From NCBI GenBank assembly GCA_051984675.1, contig JBPYFK010000028.1, positions 1 to 46,795 on the forward strand: a stretch of 46,795 bases of DNA, read 5' to 3'. The position numbers were made by a program, and so were the translations under genes. The notes beneath the pieces are model-generated. The model searched no databases. It had not been told where the DNA came from and saw only the letters and a program-made list of their open reading frames with translations. This document shows positions 15,795-22,236 of this stretch, in pieces; the stretch's first letter is position 1, and every line of letters starts with the position of its first letter. The DNA comes from JBPYFK01 sp051984675 (GTDB lineage: Bacteria > Actinomycetota > Actinomycetes > Mycobacteriales > Pseudonocardiaceae).

Positions 15795-17342
15795 TCAGCC
15801 GAGCTGTTCGAGTTCGTGTTCCACCGCGGCGAGTTCCTCCGTGCTGCCCTGGACCTTGGTCCCGGTGAACCACTTGCGTGCGGACACCAGCCACCACACG
15901 GTCGCACCGCCGAGTACGACCAGGAACGCGATCGGTGTGTAGTTGAAGCTGGCCACGCTGATCGGGTAGCTCTGCGGCAGCATGAACAGCACGAAGATGA
16001 ACACCACCCACAGCGTCGCGGCGATGCCGATGGGGCGTCCCCAGCGGCCGAGGTTCCACGGTCCCTTCTCGAACCGGTTCCCGTTGAGCACGCGCAGGAA
16101 CACCGGTGTCACGTACGCGACATACAGTCCGACGGTGGCGATCGAGGTGACCGCGGAGTAGGCGGTCGCGCTCCACAGGTACGGCAGGCACAGGAGCAGC
16201 GCGCCGATCACCGCGAACCACACGGAGTTCGTAGGTGTGCGGGTGCGCTTGTTGATGCGGTGCCACCACCGGGAGCCGGGGATGGCGCCGTCCCGCGCGA
16301 ACGCGTAGATCATGCGGGAGTTCGCGGTCACCGAGGCCATGCCACAGCAGAACTGGGCGCCGATGGCGATCAGCAGGAGCAACAGCCCGGTTTTCTGCCC
16401 GACCGCGTCGATGAACACCTGGGCGGGCGGGACGCCGGTGGGGGAGTTGGCTTCCCCGTCGTAGTTCTGGATGGCGAAGGTGAGCCCCAGCAGCAGCACC
16501 CACCCTGCGGCCAGGGAGACCAGGATGGAATTGACGATGCCGCGCGGACCGGCGGTGGTGGAGTTCCTGGTTTCCTCGGTCATGTGCGCGGAGGCGTCGT
16601 ATCCGGTGAGCGTGTACTGCGACATCAGCAGGCCGAGGGCGAACACGTAAGGAGCGGACCCCCAACCCGTGTTGTTCACGAAGTGGCCGAAGACGAACGA
16701 CGCCGGCTGGTGGTGTTCGGGGACGACCGCGAGCACTCCGACGATGACCAGCACGCCGATCAGGTGCCACCACACGCTGACGGTGTTGAACAGCGGCACG
16801 ATCCGCACGCCGAAGGTGTTGAGCAGGCCGTGGATTCCCAGAATGATCGCCAGCAGCAGGATGGTGTGTCCGGCAGTGGCGGCGAACCCGACGGTCAGGT
16901 CGAGGAACGCGTTGCCGAACAGGGCCGCGCCGAAGTCGACGCCCGCGGTCACCGCGACCTGGCCGACGAGGTTGAACCAGCCGGTGAACCAGGACCAGGC
17001 GGCGCGGTTGCTGGGGGCGAGCTTGGCGGCCCAGAAGTACAGCCCACCCGCGGTGGGGTAGCTGGAACACACCACGGCCATCCCCAACCCGACCAGCACG
17101 ACGAAAACGCCGACCAGTGGCCAGCCCCAGATCATCGCCGCTGGCCCGCCGGTGGTCATTCCGAAGCCGTACAGCGTCAGGCAACCGGACAGGATTGAGA
17201 TGACGGTGAAGGACACGGCGAAGTTGGAGAAAGCGGACAGGGATCGTTTGAGCTCCTGCGCGTAACCGAGCTGGTGGAGTCGTGCCTCATCGTCATCGAC
17301 ATGCGGGGTCGGTCGTCGGGTGCTTGCCTGTGTCGAGTCCAT
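15795..17342 (-). CDS. APC-family amino acid (GABA-type) permease
   Basis: A 515-residue transporter with a 45-residue cytoplasmic N-terminus and about 12 membrane helices. The first helix region FSNFAVSFTVISILSGCLTL and the following GMTTGGPAAMIWGWPLVG carry the broken-helix glycine motif of APC transporters. SQYTLTGYDASAHMTEETRN in the middle is typical of the amino acid/choline/GABA branch. The start at 17342 is supported by GGGAAAGG upstream; a start 36 bp earlier is less likely. It probably imports an amino acid or amine. GABA is possible given gabT about 10 kb away, but nothing in the local context links them. Confidence 0.85.
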   Translation of the reverse strand: MDSTQASTRRPTPHVDDDEARLHQLGYAQELKRSLSAFSNFAVSFTVISILSGCLTLYGFGMTTGGPAAMIWGWPLVGVFVVLVGLGMAVVCSSYPTAGGLYFWAAKLAPSNRAAWSWFTGWFNLVGQVAVTAGVDFGAALFGNAFLDLTVGFAATAGHTILLLAIILGIHGLLNTFGVRIVPLFNTVSVWWHLIGVLVIVGVLAVVPEHHQPASFVFGHFVNNTGWGSAPYVFALGLLMSQYTLTGYDASAHMTEETRNSTTAGPRGIVNSILVSLAAGWVLLLGLTFAIQNYDGEANSPTGVPPAQVFIDAVGQKTGLLLLLIAIGAQFCCGMASVTANSRMIYAFARDGAIPGSRWWHRINKRTRTPTNSVWFAVIGALLLCLPYLWSATAYSAVTSIATVGLYVAYVTPVFLRVLNGNRFEKGPWNLGRWGRPIGIAATLWVVFIFVLFMLPQSYPISVASFNYTPIAFLVVLGGATVWWLVSARKWFTGTKVQGSTEELAAVEHELEQLG

Positions 17343-17637
17343 GCTGCTGCCTTTCCCGTGGCTTGGTCTGGCCTTCACTCAATGGTCTAAGGACAGCCCT
17401 TTGGATTGACAGAGGGTGGGCCAGATCACCGTGTGGTGTCAAGATCTCGGCGTGAGGATCGAGGAAATGATTGGCGGTGAGCGGGAAAAACGGCCGGCAA
17501 CGGCGCCGGGGTTGTGGCCCTGCGGCAACCCTTTTGAATGGACTGGAATCGATCCTTAGTTTGCGCGGTTCGGCGGCCGATCAGGCTGGCTGGCGGTGAC
17601 TCGATCGTGTCCGCGCTGTGCGCACTAGGTTTGGCCC

Positions 17638-17868
17638 ATGGAGGACGCGGACGGGCTGCACCTGCGACGAGAGCTGGTGACCGCCGCCACGCAGGCCCAA
17701 GAGATCACCGATTACCTGGTCGAGCTGTCGCGGACGCCGGACAGCGGAGGGCTCAGTGACGCGGCGGCGCAGCTGCGCGGCATCGCCGATGACCTGGACG
17801 GGCTCACGACGCCAGCGACGCCGTACCGGTCGTCAGAACCCGACGAACGTCGCGAAATATCGGTATAG
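17638..17868 (+). CDS. Small hypothetical protein
   Basis: A 76-residue mostly helical, acidic protein with no membrane segment and no cysteines. It contains ELVTAATQAQEITDYLVEL followed by a Gly-Gly turn and LSDAAAQLRGIADDLDGL, suggesting a two-helix hairpin. The codons are GC-rich at third positions, as in real genes here. Its start at 17638 lacks a strong ribosome site, so it may be leaderless. It ends 24 bp before the convergent methyltransferase gene. Function not recognised. Confidence 0.5.
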   Translation: MEDADGLHLRRELVTAATQAQEITDYLVELSRTPDSGGLSDAAAQLRGIADDLDGLTTPATPYRSSEPDERREISV

Positions 17869-17892
17869 CGCGCGCTCGGTCGCGGAATCTTT

Positions 17893-18756
17893 TCATGGTT
17901 TGCGGGCAAGGCCGCCGAATTGCCAGATTCGCCCGATGCTGCCCACGGGCGGCGGCAGCCCGCTGTCGGCTCGCGACTCGGGGAGCATGGTCGGAACATG
18001 CGGGTCCGGGCGCCAGTCCCGCACGTTGACCAGGCCAGGCTCGACCGGTTCCAGGCCGTCGAAGAACCCGGTGATCTCCTGCTCCATCCGTACCCGGCCC
18101 CAGTCCTGGGGTGTGCGCACGAGCTGTTTCATGCACTCGCCCGTCTCCGCGTCCCTGCTCGTCAGGTGCGACACCAGGAGATGGCTCCCACGGGGCACCG
18201 CATCGATGAAGCACCGCACGGCCCGAGCCGGTTCAGCCTCGTCCGGCAGGCAGTGCAGGACGGACGCGCACAGCACGGCGACCGGTTCATCGAAGTCGAT
18301 CACCTCGCGGGTGTAGGGGTGCTGGAGAATCTCCTCCGGCCGGCGCAGGTCCGCCTGGACCATCCTGATCTTGCCGGTGCCGGCCAACAACGCTTGCCCG
18401 TAGGCGTGGACGACGGGGTCTTTGTCGACGTAGACCACGCGGGCGTCGGCGTGCGTCTCCTGCGCGATCTGGTGCACGTTGCGGTGCGTGGGAAGTCCGC
18501 AGCCGTTGTCTATGAACTGACGGATGCCCGAGTGCTCGGCCAGATACCGCACGGCACGTCCGAGGAACTCGCGGTTCTGCCGCGCGACTCCGACGATGTC
18601 CGGAAATCCGGCCAGCAAGTCCCGGACGGCTACCCGGTCGACTTCGAAGTTGTCCTTGCCGCCGATGGTGTAGTCGTAGATCCGGGCCACGCTGGGTTTG
18701 GTGGTATCGAGCTTGTCCAGCGAGTCTCGCGCGTTCGGGCAGTCCCCACTAGACAC
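17893..18756 (-). CDS. SAM-dependent methyltransferase, DUF574 type
   Basis: A 287-residue protein of the actinobacterial S-adenosylmethionine methyltransferase family PF04672. Seen are TKPSVARIYDYTIGGKDNFE near the start, FIDNGCGLPTHRNVHQIAQ (SAM-binding loop), VVYVDKDPVVHAYGQALL and VLCASVLHCLPDE, with the tail ending in IWQFGGLARKP. The GTG start at 18756 has GGAGGG 6 bp upstream. Family members usually sit beside XRE-DUF5753 and DUF397 genes, as here, where the XRE gene is divergent across a 335-bp region. The methyl acceptor is unknown for the family. A role in developmental or secondary-metabolism regulation is inferred from that recurrent context. Confidence 0.86.
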   Translation of the reverse strand: MSSGDCPNARDSLDKLDTTKPSVARIYDYTIGGKDNFEVDRVAVRDLLAGFPDIVGVARQNREFLGRAVRYLAEHSGIRQFIDNGCGLPTHRNVHQIAQETHADARVVYVDKDPVVHAYGQALLAGTGKIRMVQADLRRPEEILQHPYTREVIDFDEPVAVLCASVLHCLPDEAEPARAVRCFIDAVPRGSHLLVSHLTSRDAETGECMKQLVRTPQDWGRVRMEQEITGFFDGLEPVEPGLVNVRDWRPDPHVPTMLPESRADSGLPPPVGSIGRIWQFGGLARKP

Positions 18757-19091
18757 CGGTTCCCTCCAGTGCGCTGCGTGATCGATCGCAGGACGGCCGC
18801 TGCGGTGCGCCAGCCGTATCCGAACGATCCTAGCTACTCGATCATGAAAAGAGTGCGCTGTCGGGCAACTGTGATGATCGATACGGAGAGCAACCTGTAA
18901 CACTGCGGGTTCCCCGAACGAGATCAGTATGTGGGTGGATCTGTTTGCCGTGCGTATAAAGGTACTGTCACTGTTCAGATGACGCGAAAGTGCGTAAGGT
19001 AAGCGCCTTGACTCGTGCGAAAGGTCGCGAATCTGGTGCCGGTATGGCACACTTTCGTGCCGCTCACATCCGCAGGAGGTCGGAAGCCGGG
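18757..19091. promoter_or_regulatory. Divergent promoter region, methyltransferase/XRE
   Basis: This 335-bp region between divergent genes contains CGAAAGTG at 18985-18992 and its exact inverse CACTTTCG at 19050-19057, with a similar GTGCGAAAGG at 19016. A TTGACT at 19008-19013 could be a -35 element, but no good -10 is at the usual distance. The repeated half-sites suggest a shared operator, perhaps bound by the XRE regulator itself. AGGAGG at 19074-19079 precedes the XRE start. Confidence 0.4.
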
Positions 19092-19952
19092 ATGGCCGGA
19101 GAAGCACTGGGCGGTTCCACCGTCAGACGTATCGTGCTGGGCAGCCAGCTCCGGCACATGCGGGAATCCCGGAACATTTCGCGGGAAGCAGCCGGGTACG
19201 CCATCCGCTCCTCGGAATCCAAGATCAGCCGTATGGAGCTGGGCCGCGTCAGCTTCAAGGAACGCGACGTCATCGACCTGCTCTCGCTCTACGGCGTCGA
19301 CAACCAGCAAGAGCGCGACTCCGTGCTGGAGATGGTCCGTTCCGCCAACGAACCGGGCTGGTGGCACGACCACGGCGAGCACATGCCCGCATGGATGCAC
19401 CACCTCGTGGGGTTGGAAGAGTCGGCGTCGCGCGTGCAGACCTACGAGGTTCGGATGATCCCGGGTCTGCTGCAAACCGAGGAGTATGCGTACCGGACGC
19501 TGGAGCAGGCGCTGCCCGACGCGCCGTGTGAGGACATCCAGCAGCGGGTCAATCTGCGGATGAACCGGCAGCTGATACTGCACAACTCCCGGCCAGTCAC
19601 GGTGTGGGCGGTGGTCGACGAAGCGGCTCTGCACCGCTGTGTCGGCGGGCGCGATGTCATGCGCCGCCAGCTGGAGCACGTCATCGAGGCGACGGAGCTT
19701 CCGAACCTCAGCCTCCAGGTCGTGCCGTTCTCGGTGGGGAACTACGCGGCTGAGAACGCCTTCACGCTGTTGCGCTTCGCTGAGCCGGAACTGCCGGACA
19801 TCGTGTACGTGGAGTATCTCAGCGGCGCGCTCTACCTCGACAAGCGCAGCGACGTCGAGTTGCACGCGAAGGTCGCGAACCGGCTCGCGGTCGAAGCCGA
19901 AAGCCCGGAAATGTCCCGGGATCGGCTGGCCAAGCTGATCAAGTCGTTCTGA
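19092..19952 (+). CDS. XRE-family regulator with DUF5753 domain
   Basis: A 286-residue WhiJ-type regulator. The N-terminal helix-turn-helix is at residues about 12-70 (VLGSQLRHMRESRNISREA, SKISRMELGRVSFKERDV). The DUF5753 domain follows with EESASRVQTYEVRMIPGLLQ, where a short Tyr-Glu/IPGLLQTEEY motif is diagnostic, then WAVVDEAALHR and LSLQVVPFSVG. The ATG at 19092 has AGGAGG 12 bp upstream, slightly long, but no other in-frame start fits. This class pairs with DUF397 proteins in development and antibiotic-control loci of actinomycetes. Its DUF397 partner lies immediately downstream but on the opposite strand, unlike the commonest co-directional order. Confidence 0.88.
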   Translation: MAGEALGGSTVRRIVLGSQLRHMRESRNISREAAGYAIRSSESKISRMELGRVSFKERDVIDLLSLYGVDNQQERDSVLEMVRSANEPGWWHDHGEHMPAWMHHLVGLEESASRVQTYEVRMIPGLLQTEEYAYRTLEQALPDAPCEDIQQRVNLRMNRQLILHNSRPVTVWAVVDEAALHRCVGGRDVMRRQLEHVIEATELPNLSLQVVPFSVGNYAAENAFTLLRFAEPELPDIVYVEYLSGALYLDKRSDVELHAKVANRLAVEAESPEMSRDRLAKLIKSF

Positions 19953-19982
19953 TCGCCGGCGTGGCGTTCTGGATTCGCGGAA

Positions 19983-20038
19983 CCTGCCTTCGACCGCTGT
20001 GCGGGATCGCCGTCGTCGCGGTGTAGTTCGAAGGCAGG
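19983..20038. terminator. Hairpin between convergent XRE and DUF397 genes
   Basis: CCTGCCTTCGA at 19983-19993 pairs perfectly with 20028-20038. The loop is long (34 nt), so it could be a bidirectional terminator or simply an inverted repeat. It sits in the gap between the two convergent stops. Confidence 0.45.
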
Positions 20039-20078
20039 CCGTGCCGGTCACTGGCGAGCCGTCCCAGCTGGTCGCCGG

Positions 20079-20312
20079 TCAGTTCAGCAGATGGTCAAAC
20101 TCGCGGTCTCGTGCTCCGCGGAGGAACGCCAGCATCTCGTCCTTGGTATAGACCAGCGCGGGGCCATGCGGGTCCCGTGAGTGGCGTACGGCTATCCGCC
20201 CATCCTGCAGGGCGGCTAATTCCACGCAGTTGCCGACTCCGCTGTGCTGACTCTTGTGCCAGATGACGTCGGTCAATCTGTCCGCGGGCATGCCGTTAAA
20301 CGCTGTGGTCAC
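20079..20312 (-). CDS. DUF397 domain protein
   Basis: A 77-residue protein of the DUF397 family. The diagnostic core is WHKSQHSGVGNCVELAAL, followed by GRIAVRHSRDPHGPALVYT and a C-terminal helix EMLAFLRGARDREFD. DUF397 proteins are encoded next to XRE-DUF5753 regulators and are thought to act as their partners or antagonists, as shown for related actinomycete pairs. The GTG start at 20312 is taken, though a start seven codons later is possible. The promoter side holds strong palindromes between this gene and a divergent small-ORF group. Confidence 0.88.
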   Translation of the reverse strand: MTTAFNGMPADRLTDVIWHKSQHSGVGNCVELAALQDGRIAVRHSRDPHGPALVYTKDEMLAFLRGARDREFDHLLN

Positions 20313-20353
20313 TACGATCAGCCTCTCTCTACTCCGTCTGGGTTACTTAGAGC

Positions 20354-20427
20354 GTGCATGTGCACGTGCGCTCACTCTCACGATATCTGCTAGCGTCATG
20401 CACAGTCAGATGCACGTGCATATGCAC
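20354..20427. promoter_or_regulatory. Overlapping perfect palindromes in a divergent promoter
   Basis: ATGCACGTGCAT (20410-20421) and GTGCATATGCAC (20416-20427) are each perfect 12-bp palindromes and overlap to form one 18-bp site. About 50 bp away, GTGCATGTGCACGTGC (20354-20369) carries the same TGCA/GTGC elements, including the perfect GCACGTGC. The region lies between DUF397 and a divergent small gene, where promoters must be. I read it as a two-site operator for a dimeric regulator; the XRE-DUF5753 protein next door is a candidate. Confidence 0.65.
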
Positions 20428-20581
20428 CGGATCTGGATGTCGGGGCTGGTCACATGGTTCAGGGGACACCTCTCACGGGGGTCGGGACACCGCATCGTGG
20501 GAGCCGGGATAGACGGTGGCAGCTCGCGGCCTCGTTGCCGGTGTTCCACCGCCCGACGCAGCGTTACCAGGAGGGGGAATC

Positions 20582-20803
20582 ATGATCCGTGCTGATCGCG
20601 AACTGCTGGCCCGGTTATCGGCGACGAACCAGCACATCGGTCGGGAAACGCTGAATCTGCTCGACTCCCTTGAGGACGGCTACCTCCCTGCTGACGCGCT
20701 CGACGATCTCGGTTCCAAGCTCGTCGAGCTCGGCCAGGCGATGCGTCGCCGAGCCGCGGAGCTCACCACCGAGATCGACGGCGTGGTCCTGTCGTCCGCG
20801 TGA
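20582..20803 (+). CDS. Small helical hypothetical protein
   Basis: A 73-residue soluble protein beginning MIRADRELLARLSATNQHIG, with helices of heptad-like character through LVELGQAMRRRAAELTTEI. AGGAGGGGG lies 5 bp upstream of the ATG at 20582, a strong ribosome site that rules out the longer in-frame reading. It heads a run of small ORFs on this strand and is read away from the palindromic operator. No family recognised; a coiled-coil or antitoxin-like role is only a guess. Confidence 0.6.
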   Translation: MIRADRELLARLSATNQHIGRETLNLLDSLEDGYLPADALDDLGSKLVELGQAMRRRAAELTTEIDGVVLSSA

Positions 20804-20810
20804 GTACTGT

Positions 20811-20827
20811 CTCGGGACTAAAGACGC
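20811..20827. promoter_or_regulatory. DevR-box-like sequence
   Basis: GGGACTAAAGACGC at 20814-20827 fits 12 of 14 core positions of the published DevR/DosR palindrome (GGGACTWWAGTCCC). Sixteen bases here (TCTCGGGACTAAAGAC) also occur on the minus strand of the site upstream of the glycan genes at 36.0 kb. It lies about 60 bp before the next small gene. Confidence 0.3.
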
Positions 20828-20885
20828 TCTGCGCCGGTACCAGGTTGTGGTCTCAACGAAGGAAACGACCGATGGAGGGCTCGCC

Positions 20886-21179
20886 GTGATCAGTGAGGGC
20901 GAGGCGCTGGAGCCGATCACCATCGACGGTGACCTGGTCTTGAGCTACGAATGCAGCAACCTCTACGGCACCACGTTCTACCGGGTGACCCGCGGAAACG
21001 AGGTTGTGTACCGGGTGGTGCGCTACCCCTACTGGCGTGGCTCGCAAGCTCGTGTCGAGTACCGCATCGACGGACGGATCGAAGCCTTCGACACGCTGGA
21101 GGGTCTGGTCAACGGTCTGCGCACGATCGAAGCCCGCAAGCGTTACGAAGCCCAGCAATACCTTGAGGCTGAAGGCTAG
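20886..21179 (+). CDS. Hypothetical protein, 97 residues
   Basis: A 97-residue protein beginning at the GTG at 20886, with GGAGGG 6 bp upstream. It has an N-terminal beta-rich part (ITIDGDLVLSYECSNL, FYRVTRGNEVVYRVVRYPYW) and a C-terminal helix rich in Arg, Lys and Glu (GLRTIEARKRYEAQQYLEAE). It has no signal peptide or membrane helix. Third-position GC is high, consistent with a real gene. It is 82 bp after the previous small gene and 19 bp before the next. Family not recognised. Confidence 0.6.
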   Translation: MISEGEALEPITIDGDLVLSYECSNLYGTTFYRVTRGNEVVYRVVRYPYWRGSQARVEYRIDGRIEAFDTLEGLVNGLRTIEARKRYEAQQYLEAEG

Positions 21180-21198
21180 AAGCGAGACCGGCAAGCAG

Positions 21199-21381
21199 GT
21201 GGGCGAGCCCGTGTCAGGAGTTTGCCCTCGGCCAGGCCAGGTGCCGCCCGTGACTGGCTACGCCGTTGGCTGCCACAAGGGCGATCTCATCCACGGGTGG
21301 TGGAATCGTTCCACGCTCGCGAAGCACGGGCGAGCGTGGGTACACGAGCACATCGCGAAGTTCCAGAAGCGAAGATCATGA
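21199..21381 (+). CDS. Small hypothetical protein, about 60 residues
   Basis: An open frame with GTG starts at 21199 and 21211. The product contains GYAVGCHKGDLIHGWWNRST and WVHEHIAKFQKRRS, is rich in Trp, His and basic residues, and ends in a TGA that overlaps the next ATG (ATGA). Third-position GC in this frame is clearly higher than in the overlapping frames, which is why I accept it. The start site is uncertain because ribosome-site matches are weak. Function not recognised. Confidence 0.42.
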   Translation: MGEPVSGVCPRPGQVPPVTGYAVGCHKGDLIHGWWNRSTLAKHGRAWVHEHIAKFQKRRS

Positions 21382-21631
21382 CCACGTCTGCGGTACACAT
21401 TCCACGGTCAATCGCATAGCCGCGAGATTCACAATCCCCCCGGATGGGCAATGCCTCGCGCTGGAACTCCCCGCGCCGAACAGCCCTGGTTACGAGGTTT
21501 ACAACGCCACGGAAAGGACGGCGACGGACGTCCTAGATGATCGCTGGCACGCGAAGGTTTACTTCGTGCTGCGTCCTGGCGAACCCGCTCCGGCGAATGT
21601 GCTCGCCCGATCGGTCTCCTTCTCCCGCTGA
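21378..21631 (+). pseudogene. Frameshifted small gene
   Basis: The ATG at 21378, coupled by ATGA to the gene before, opens a frame reading MTTSAVHIPRSIA that stops at 21419. A different frame continues at once with gene-like codons, RFTIPPDGQCLALELP and WHAKVYFVLRPGEPAP, to a TGA at 21629-21631, but has no start of its own. One indel near 21410-21420 would join them into a protein of about 84 residues. A real mutation, a sequencing error or programmed frameshifting are all possible; no slippery heptamer is evident. Confidence 0.45.
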
Positions 21632-21763
21632 GTTCGTGTCGTGGGTTACGCTGATACTTTCGAATGCCCCACCGAGATCGATATCAGCCCGACGGTATAG
21701 AATGTTTTGCCTGGTCACGGGCTTATGGCGGCTGTTTTCGGGCTACTACCGCATATGTTGCAT

Positions 21764-21793
21764 ATCCGTCTACCTCAGTTGAGGTAGACGGAT
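21764..21793. repeat. Perfect 30-bp palindrome (14-2-14)
   Basis: ATCCGTCTACCTCA at 21764-21777 is followed by GT and then its exact complement at 21780-21793. It stands in the 215-bp gap before the orphan receiver gene, 53 bp upstream of its start. With TTTC after it, it could terminate the small-ORF transcript. Its tiny centre and length would equally suit an operator. Confidence 0.85.
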
Positions 21794-21846
21794 TTCAATG
21801 CGATGTACGGTGACCATCCGTTTGCGTCTCACGCAGTCTTGAACGC

Positions 21847-22236
21847 GTGCAGTTGAGTAACACGTCAGCCATCGGTTCGCGTATTCGAGTTCTCCTCGTC
21901 GCGGATCACATCGAGTTGCAGGAGGCACTCGTCGACCTGCTCGGAGAAGAACCGGATGTCGAACTCGCTGGAATCGCGCGAACCGTGGCCGACGCGGTCG
22001 AAGTGGCTCGCTGCCAGCACCCCGACGTTCTGCTGATCGACTTCGACATGGCCGGCGGGGCCGGGGAACAGGTTATCACCGAGGTTTCCGGTGAGATGCC
22101 AGAAACAAAACAGATCGCCATGTCCATGAGCGGCGACCGTGACACCGTGTTGCGCATTCAAAAGCTGGGTGCGGAGCACGTCATCAAAGGAGCGGACGTC
22201 GTCGATTCGATGAAGGGTTTCTTCGAAAAATGCTGA
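21847..22236 (+). CDS. Orphan receiver-domain protein
   Basis: A 129-residue protein that consists of a CheY-like receiver only, with no output domain. The phosphorylatable Asp65 is in DVLLIDFDM, and Lys114 (HVIKGAD) and a Ser in IAMSMS are in place. The acidic pocket that is normally Asp-Asp reads Ala19-Asp20 (VLLVADH), so metal binding and phosphorylation may be altered. The GTG start is at 21847. Its stop overlaps the start of the GH5 cellulase by 7 bp, implying translational coupling. Two histidine kinases are encoded just downstream on the other strand, so it could serve as a phosphate sink or protein-interaction switch for them; that is inference. Confidence 0.82.
   Translation: MQLSNTSAIGSRIRVLLVADHIELQEALVDLLGEEPDVELAGIARTVADAVEVARCQHPDVLLIDFDMAGGAGEQVITEVSGEMPETKQIAMSMSGDRDTVLRIQKLGAEHVIKGADVVDSMKGFFEKC

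Noticed and set aside
17380..17400. Possible third DevR-like box upstream of the permease
   Set aside because: Only about 8 of 14 core positions fit, no better than background.
17458..17563. Short plus-strand frame (about 34 codons) between the permease and the 76-residue gene
   Set aside because: Weak start and no similarity or context; the region is more likely permease promoter and leader.
18757..19107. Longer methyltransferase start extending to 19107
   Set aside because: Residues before the GTG at 18756 do not fit the family and would run over the XRE promoter; GGAGGG precedes 18756.
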